From Chloroflexota bacterium (GTDB taxonomy: Bacteria > Chloroflexota > Dehalococcoidia > UBA2247 > RBG-13-53-26), in assembly GCA_016876035.1 (NCBI GenBank), contig VGOE01000010.1, positions 1 to 46,613 of the forward strand: a DNA stretch of 46,613 nucleotides, written 5' to 3'. Position numbers and translations under genes: made by a program. This document shows, piece after piece, positions 42,218 to 46,613 of the stretch (positions are counted from its first letter, which is position 1; each line of letters opens with the position of its first letter). The notes under the pieces were generated by a model. It saw only the letters and a list, made by a program, of their open reading frames with translations, was not told the DNA's origin and made no database searches.

Positions 42218-43468
42218 ATGGGTAAGATTCATATCATCGATGTAACCAATAGAGACGGTGTTCAGACTGCAAAGCTAGGGCTGTCCAAGCTCGAGAAGAC
42301 CATGGTAAATCTTTACCTTAATGAAATAGGTGTCTTCCAATCGGAATTCGGTTTTCCCACCACGCGCCATGAGAGGTACTATCTTCAAGCCAATCTTGAG
42401 TTGGCTGAAATGGGGGTTCTGCAACGCACTCGATTGGCAGGATGGGTGAGGGCCATGGCTGAGGATGTGGATCTGACGTTCAAGCGAGTCCCCAAAATAA
42501 GGCATATCAATCTCTCCATATCCACATCAGACCAGATGATTTCTGGCAAGTTCCTGGGTAAGAAAACGAGGGAAGACATCACTCGCATGATGGTAGAAGC
42601 GGTGGAAGCAGCCAAATCGCACAAAGCAGAATCCATAGGGGTGAACGCCGAGGATGCTTCCCGGACGGATCTGGACTTCCTTGTTAGATTTGGTTTGGCA
42701 GCCAAGCAACACGGAGCCGATAGGTTGAGGTACTGTGATACTCTGGGTTATGACAGCCCGTTTACCATTTACGAAACTGCAAGAATACTGGCGGAGAATA
42801 CAGGGATGCCGATTGAGCTTCACTGCCACGGCGATTTAGGTATGGCCGTGGCTAACTCGATAGCCGGAGCCAAAGGGGCCATAGATGGTGGGCAAGACGC
42901 CTACATCAACACGACGATCAATGGAATAGGTGAAAGAGCAGGCAATGCTGATCTGATCGCAGTGGTTCTGGCTGTTACCAAATCCAAGGGATTCTCCCAG
43001 CAATATCAGCTTGCTGACCCGATCGATCTATCGAAATCGTGGAAGATAGCCAAGTTCGCCAGCTATGCTTTTGGGGTCCCCATTCCGATCAATCAGCCAG
43101 GGGTGGGAGCTAATGCTTTCGCTCATGCTTCTGGAATTCATGCTGACGGCGTTTTGAAGGACGCCAGTAACTATGAACTCTATGACTACCGGGAACTCGG
43201 AAGAGGTGACCCTGAGTTTGTGGAAACCGGCAGGGAGATATGCACTGGGGAGTACAGCGGCATATCGGGCTTCAGTCATGTGATGGGGAAAATAGAAGTA
43301 TGCTTTGCTGGCTCCGAGGAGGCCCAGGAAGTTCTGGAGCTGGCAAGATATGCCAATGTGCAAGCTCAGAAACCCCTTGTTGAAGACGAGCTATTGTTCA
43401 TCGCCAAGTATCCAGCGATTGCGAAGAAACTGCTGACACTTAGGCCTCTTGATCAGGACGATCAATAA
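42218..43468 (+). CDS. Re-citrate synthase/homocitrate synthase family enzyme
   Basis: A 416-residue HMGL-like TIM-barrel acyltransferase of the isopropylmalate/homocitrate/Re-citrate synthase family. The metal-binding start is IIDVTNRDGVQTAKLG (Asp and Arg), the barrel holds ELHCHGDLGMAVANSIAGAK with the metal HxH pair and INGIGERAGNADL, and the flap is GVGANAFAHASGIHADGVLK. The C-terminal leucine-sensing domain is absent, so it is not a regulated isopropylmalate synthase. Set beside aconitase subunits and isocitrate dehydrogenase, a Re-citrate synthase role is favoured; this stereotype is established in Clostridium kluyveri and Dehalococcoides, which lack the usual Si-enzyme. AGGAGGG precedes ATG 42218. 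A 117-base gap follows icd. Confidence 0.85.
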   Translation: MGKIHIIDVTNRDGVQTAKLGLSKLEKTMVNLYLNEIGVFQSEFGFPTTRHERYYLQANLELAEMGVLQRTRLAGWVRAMAEDVDLTFKRVPKIRHINLSISTSDQMISGKFLGKKTREDITRMMVEAVEAAKSHKAESIGVNAEDASRTDLDFLVRFGLAAKQHGADRLRYCDTLGYDSPFTIYETARILAENTGMPIELHCHGDLGMAVANSIAGAKGAIDGGQDAYINTTINGIGERAGNADLIAVVLAVTKSKGFSQQYQLADPIDLSKSWKIAKFASYAFGVPIPINQPGVGANAFAHASGIHADGVLKDASNYELYDYRELGRGDPEFVETGREICTGEYSGISGFSHVMGKIEVCFAGSEEAQEVLELARYANVQAQKPLVEDELLFIAKYPAIAKKLLTLRPLDQDDQ

Positions 43469-43472
43469 TGAT

Positions 43473-43502
43473 TGGTTACCGCAGCTATCTGCGTGATAAC
43501 CA
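43473..43502 (+). terminator. Stem-loop after the citrate synthase-family gene
   Basis: TGGTTA-CGCAG pairs with CTGCG-TAACCA around a four-base loop, with a small bulge, starting four bases after the stop. A few bases beyond lies GGTTTTCGG rather than a true T tract, so termination would be partial or factor-assisted. Confidence 0.45.
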
Positions 43503-43629
43503 GCCAAGGTCGGGTTTTCGGGAAAAGGTTTACGCATTGTGGATTCCCAGCCTGTCCGAAAAGTCCGTGGTCTAGCTTTGGAACAGCCAGTTCTTTAGCT
43601 TTGGCTCCTTCAGTTTTCGGACGGCCTGA

Positions 43630-44373
43630 ATCGGCCAGCGGCTTGACCAGAGCGGCCAGTACTTTTATAATGCCAGGTACTACGACGCCTCGATCGGGAG
43701 GTTTATCAGTGCCGACAGCATAGTCCCTGATCCTGCCGATCCGCAGAACCTTAACAGGTATACATACTGCCTCAACAACCCGCTCAAATACATCGACCCT
43801 ACCGGGGAGTGGCCAGAGTGGACTAAGAAGATTGGCCGCGCGGCAAAAAAGGCTGGAAAGGCGGTTGTTAAGGCTGGAAAGGCGGTTGGTAAAGCGGTAG
43901 TCGGCGCAGCCACATTCGCGACGGAAATAGCAGTAAAAGTTGCAGGCCCTGTATTAGACTTCCTGGAACCTCTCGACAAGGTTCTCACGGCTGTTCCAGA
44001 TTTCATCATAAACAATACGGCAGTCCCTTTGCTCAACCTGACTGGTGCAGGAATTAATAGAATGGACCTGCATCTGACGCGGGGTTATCTGGGGATAGGC
44101 ATAAGAGACGGAGGATGGATGGCTAGCATGCTGGACTTTGTCACCGGAGGTAAGACTGGCTTAACTTTGCCTGCTGGCTTTGGTAGCGTCGTAGTCATCA
44201 ATGAAGACAAAGCCGGAAAGTATCTACCCACGATAGTTAAACACGAGGAAGTTCATGTAATTCAACAACGTACCTTAGGCCCATTCTTCCCTCCACTATA
44301 TGGCCTAGGTCACCTGTTGTATGGCTATGATAACAATCCGCTAGAAGTACAAGCAAAAAAACATCAACAATAA
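43630..44373 (+). pseudogene. 5'-truncated RHS-repeat protein tail with HExxH toxin-like domain
   Basis: The frame opens after a stop at 43627-43629 and starts directly with the RHS-repeat-associated core: GQYFYNARYYDASIGRFISA, DPADPQNLNRYTYCLNNPL, KYIDPTG. A basic Ala/Lys/Val-rich linker follows, then a C-terminal domain whose end has VKHEEVHVIQQRTLGPFF and NPLEVQAKKHQQ. HEEVH (44242-44256) fits the zinc-metallopeptidase HExxH, with Glu in LEVQA as a possible third ligand, as in HE.xH..Q...LGP domains at RHS tails and in DUF4157. In polymorphic toxins this position holds the toxin tip. There is no start codon, signal or repeat body upstream, so it is a displaced tail or pseudogene unless an internal start is used. 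Confidence 0.82.
43632..43806 (+). repeat. RHS-core direct repeat, copy A
   Basis: About 175 bases, roughly 95% or more identical by eye to 45458-45632 (offset 1826, no gaps). Both copies begin at the same base, CGGCCAGCGGCTTGACCAGA, and diverge after the (D)PTG/(D)PSG codons. Confidence 0.85.
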
Positions 44374-44413
44374 GGACCTGCCATTCTTCTTCGGATGAAA
44401 GGAGGTGCTGTAC

Positions 44414-44854
44414 ATGATTACCTGGCCCTGGCAGGTTTGTAAGGACCATTCATTACGATGGTATGACTGGCGAAAACTCAAGATGGCAGGCCTCGTAATC
44501 GCCATAAGTGTGGTTCTTGCAGTAGTAGCCGTAGCTTGTCTAGGATCTGCCCGACTGACAGTTGAGAACCAGATGCCCGTCGATCTCACCATCATCCACG
44601 AACCATACGGAAGGGACGGTAAGCTATCGGATGTGGCGGTGGTTTTAGGCATGGTTCCCGCAGGACAGACTGTAAAACTAGACGAACCGATTGTTCTCAG
44701 CGAAGGTACTGCGGGGTGGACAGTCGTGCTGAAAGCCGAGGATCCATCAGGACAGGTTATCTGGCAGAGAAGCTGGTCTTTCAAGGAATTCCGTGAGCTG
44801 AAAAAAGTGGGTTGGAAAATCACCATTCCGCCATTAACCGATTCAGCAGGGTAG
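44414..44854 (+). CDS. Membrane-anchored or lipoprotein-like small protein, paralogue A (candidate immunity protein)
   Basis: A 146-residue protein. After about 20 polar residues comes a hydrophobic segment MAGLVIAISVVLAVVAVAC, which could be a signal anchor or end in a lipobox-like Cys. The exported part is a compact beta-rich domain: ARLTVENQMPVDLTIIHEPY, VLGMVPAGQTVKLDEPIVLS and the highly conserved end VVLKAEDPSGQVIWQRSWSF. GGAGGTG is upstream of the ATG at 44414. It lies 40 bases after the RHS/HExxH tail and is paralogous to the gene at 44981. In polymorphic-toxin loci the gene right after the toxin usually encodes immunity, so that is the working guess; the family is not recognised. The stop codon sits inside the palindromic element that follows. 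Confidence 0.72.
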   Translation: MITWPWQVCKDHSLRWYDWRKLKMAGLVIAISVVLAVVAVACLGSARLTVENQMPVDLTIIHEPYGRDGKLSDVAVVLGMVPAGQTVKLDEPIVLSEGTAGWTVVLKAEDPSGQVIWQRSWSFKEFRELKKVGWKITIPPLTDSAG

Positions 44855-44965
44855 GGTGGGCATGGTTTCATGGTGAGTGTGAAGTCCCTCTGAGGCGGAC
44901 GCAACCCACCACATCCGTTCCTGACTGGCAGTGGGTTGCACTTCATCCCACCCACCCTACTGCTG
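44844..44965. repeat. Small palindromic (MITE-like) element between the paralogues
   Basis: About 122 bases with inverted ends: CAGCAGGGTAGGGTGGG on the left and CCCACCCACCCTACTGCTG on the right. An inner perfect 9-bp hairpin is formed by GCAACCCAC (44901-44909) and GTGGGTTGC (44931-44939). The left end supplies the stop codon of paralogue A, giving it a different C-terminus from paralogue B, as expected if the element inserted there. A related GTAGGGTGGGC occurs at 45434-45444. Confidence 0.6.
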
Positions 44966-44980
44966 GTGGAGATGTTATTC

Positions 44981-45406
44981 ATGATCACACGGCCCTGGCA
45001 GGTTTATAAGAACCAATTGTCACAACGGCACGACTGGCGAAAACTCAAGATGGCAGCCCTTGTTATCTTGGCCATAACTATGATCCTCGCAGGCAGTGCT
45101 TGTCAAGAATCTGTCCGACTGACAGTTGAGAATCAGACATCCATCGATCTCACCATCATGCACGAGGCATACGAAAAGGATGGCAAAACATTCGACCGTG
45201 TATCCTTGGGCATGGTTCCCGCAGGACAGACTGTGAAACTACATCAATGGATTACTCTCACACGAAGTACCCTGGGATGGACAGTCGTGCTGAAAGCTGA
45301 GGATCCATCAGGACAGGTTATCTGGCAGAGAAGCTGGTCTTTCAAGGAATTCCTTGAGCTGAAAAAAGTGGGTTGGAAAATCACCATTTCCCCTGAAAGC
45401 GATTAG
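44981..45406 (+). CDS. Membrane-anchored or lipoprotein-like small protein, paralogue B
   Basis: A 141-residue paralogue of the preceding gene with the same plan: MITRPWQVYKNQ, a hydrophobic segment MAALVILAITMILAGSAC, then VRLTVENQTSIDLTIMHEAY, SLGMVPAGQTVKLHQWITLT and the shared end VVLKAEDPSGQVIWQRSWSF. The last 45 residues are nearly identical to paralogue A, while the middle is divergent, a pattern of recent duplication plus selection or recombination. I start it at 44981 to match A; an ATG nine bases earlier is possible. It precedes the second RHS-core copy. Confidence 0.7.
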   Translation: MITRPWQVYKNQLSQRHDWRKLKMAALVILAITMILAGSACQESVRLTVENQTSIDLTIMHEAYEKDGKTFDRVSLGMVPAGQTVKLHQWITLTRSTLGWTVVLKAEDPSGQVIWQRSWSFKEFLELKKVGWKITISPESD

Positions 45407-45437
45407 CTCCATCCCCCGTAGCCGCGTAACGGAGTAG

Positions 45438-45680
45438 GGTGGGCTCGGCCCACCAACCGGCCAGCGGCTTGACCAGAGCGGCCTTTATTTCTATAATGCC
45501 AGGTACTACGATGCCTCGATCGGGAGGTTTATCAGTGCCGACAGCATAGTCCCTGATCCTGCCGATCCGCAGAACCTTAACAGGTATACATACTGCCTCA
45601 ACAACCCGCTCAAATACACCGACCCCAGCGGGCACTTCTTCTTCGCCATCATCCTTCATGGAAGATCTTCCCCGGGTTGA
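45438..45680 (+). pseudogene. Second RHS-core tail fragment, lacking its toxin domain
   Basis: Reads PTGQRLDQSGLYFYNARYYD, continues through the same GRFISADSIVPDPADPQNLN block as the first copy, and ends KYTDPSGHFFF before running out within the 3' end of the oppositely oriented oxidase gene. No start codon or repeat body lies upstream, and no C-terminal domain follows, so it is a non-functional relic. Confidence 0.85.
45458..45632 (+). repeat. RHS-core direct repeat, copy B
   Basis: Matches 43632-43806 with an offset of 1826 and about 95% or more identity by eye. The equal 5' boundaries suggest duplication of one ancestral break point rather than two independent truncations. Confidence 0.85.
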
Positions 45681-46486
45681 GGATGTGGTGGGGGTCGAAA
45701 GCCCTCTTAAGCCTCATCATCAGCTCTATCTGCTCCCGGCTCATGGCTATGCTCAGATATCTGGTTTTCTCAAAACCAAGGCCATGTTCGCCTGAGATGG
45801 TACCGCCCAGGGAGACCCCTGCCCGGTACACCTCCTCCATCACCAGGGGCAGCTTGGCTTCCCATTCCACTCTGTCCATTCCCATACCCATAGGGTGCAG
45901 GTGCACATTGCCGTCGCCGGCATGACCGGTGGCCACGATAGGCATCCCACAGCGCCGCGATATATCCTTGACCATGGCAACAAACTCGGCTATCTGGCTG
46001 CGGGGAACCACAACGTCCAGAACCTCGATAGGGCCGCTTTGCTTCAAGGCAGGATACAATTTCTCCCGGGCTTCCAACAGGCCCCTTCTTGCTCGCTCTC
46101 CAGGCGGAAGGTACACATCTTCGGCACCGTTTCTGGTGCACACTTCAGCCACACAATTGGCAGCCCGGTAAACCTCGTCCTGGGAATTCCCCTCCAGGAT
46201 TCCCAGCAGAAAGGCGTCGTGATCATGGAAAGGGATCTCCCGATCGAGATATTTTTCAACTATGTTCACTGCATCCTTTTCCAGGAACTCCAACCCTGCG
46301 ACGAGCGCCCCCTCCTTCAGAATCTCGGGAACCGCTCTAATCGCCTGCCGCAGTCCCGGAAAGGGGATGAAAAGAACCTCTCGCCACCCTGGCGGTGTAA
46401 TAAGACGCAGAGTTACCTCAGTTATGACTCCCAGGGTACCCTCGGAACCGACCAGGAGTTGGGTCAGGTCATAGGCAGTTGAGCAC
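45649..46486 (-). pseudogene. FAD-linked oxidase (GlcD-like), truncated at its 5' end
   Basis: The C-terminal two-thirds of a glycolate/lactate-oxidase-type flavoprotein. It starts with AYDLTQLLVGSEGTLGVITE, the end of the FAD-binding PCMH domain, and runs through the FAD-oxidase C-terminal domain: IVATGHAGDGNVHLHPMGMG, GTISGEHGLGFEKTRYL and the usual end LNPGKIFHEG. The reading frame meets a stop at 46489-46491 immediately after homology ends, and the missing first part should continue GxxVxxxGYDLT on the other side. The break coincides with the start of an IS21-like terminus, so the gene was probably split by insertion. Its 3' end also overlaps the RHS relic by 32 bases. Confidence 0.85.
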
Positions 46487-46613
46487 TGTTAGGAATTTTT
46501 GAAAAGTGAACTCCTTTACGATTCAAAAGTGAACTCTAGGGAACTCAGCCAGAGGATAGTCAAGAGAGTGGACCATCTGGTTGTTCCACCATAATCGGAC
46601 ATGCAAAACGCCT
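46487..46613. mobile_element. Probable terminus of an IS21-family element (partial)
   Basis: Begins TGTTAGGAATTTTTGAAAAG and contains two copies of AAAAGTGAACTC (46502 and 46526, 24 bases apart). A TGT-type end with short repeated motifs is how IS21-type elements look. It starts exactly where the FAD-oxidase frame is broken and continues past the window edge, so no transposase or second end can be seen. Confidence 0.5.

Noticed and set aside
43472-43723. 83-codon plus-strand frame across the first RHS copy
   Set aside because: The RHS core is read in another frame there; this one is a shadow.
1-46613. CRISPR array, tRNA or rRNA genes
   Set aside because: No regularly spaced repeats and no tRNA-like cloverleaf or rRNA segment was recognised on either strand by eye; a tRNAscan/Infernal run would be the decisive check.

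Overview
The window looks like a chromosomal contig from an anaerobic bacterium of the Chloroflexota, probably class Dehalococcoidia. This is inferred from three things. The gene order PEP synthase-like / dgt / dnaG / sigma-70 is as I remember it from Dehalococcoides. A citrate-synthase-like enzyme of the isopropylmalate/homocitrate synthase family sits with a LeuCD-type aconitase and an isocitrate dehydrogenase. Many CoA-dependent catabolic enzymes and low-potential Fe-S proteins are present, and no oxygen-respiration genes are. No rRNA, tRNA, CRISPR array or replication origin was recognised.

Layout. 1-7.7 kb: tail of an unknown gene, then a tight plus-strand operon (PEP synthase-like, dGTPase-like, DnaG primase, principal sigma factor) and a small membrane-anchored protein. 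7.8-11.9 kb: ffh (minus) divergent from an SbcC/Rad50-type ATPase. 11.9-14.1 kb: mobile debris, namely a frameshifted serine-recombinase remnant and an apparently complete IS1380-family element with recognisable 21-bp inverted ends. 14.3-16 kb: a PiT phosphate transporter with its DUF47/PhoU-like partner. 16.1-19.5 kb: a minus-strand group of an FAD dehydrogenase, a SnoaL/NTF2-like protein and a cysteine-rich ferredoxin with a winged-helix-like N-terminus. 20-24.4 kb: a type II P-type ATPase, then an AIR-synthase/HypE-like protein translationally coupled to a stand-alone ThiN domain. 24.4-27 kb: a thiolase and an HMG-CoA-synthase-like protein fused to a DUF35 zinc-ribbon/OB domain. 27.2-30 kb: family-4 uracil-DNA glycosylase and an FtsK/SpoIIIE translocase.

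30.2-36.1 kb is accessory CoA metabolism: a class III CoA-transferase, an MNT/HEPN pair lodged between that gene and a duplicated 3' fragment of it, an SDR, a fused class I CoA-transferase and an isochorismatase-like hydrolase. 36.3-38.9 kb carries three small unknown genes and a GT1-like glycosyltransferase. 39-43.5 kb has a good sigma-70 promoter driving a four-gene set (aconitase large and small subunits, isocitrate dehydrogenase, citrate/homocitrate-synthase-family enzyme), which reads as the oxidative arm from oxaloacetate and acetyl-CoA to 2-oxoglutarate. 43.6-45.7 kb is a decayed polymorphic-toxin locus: two copies of an RHS core tail, broken at the same 5' point, bracket an HExxH-type toxin-like tip and two tandem paralogous membrane-anchored proteins. 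45.6-46.6 kb: an FAD-linked oxidase gene cut by what looks like the end of an IS21-type element running off the window.

The least ordinary parts are the RHS/HExxH/tandem-anchored-protein locus, the MNT/HEPN cassette joined to a duplicated CoA-transferase end, the HMG-CoA-synthase-like/DUF35 fusion that appears to lack its catalytic cysteine, and the AIR-synthase-like/ThiN pair. All functions are read from sequence motifs by eye; no database search was run.
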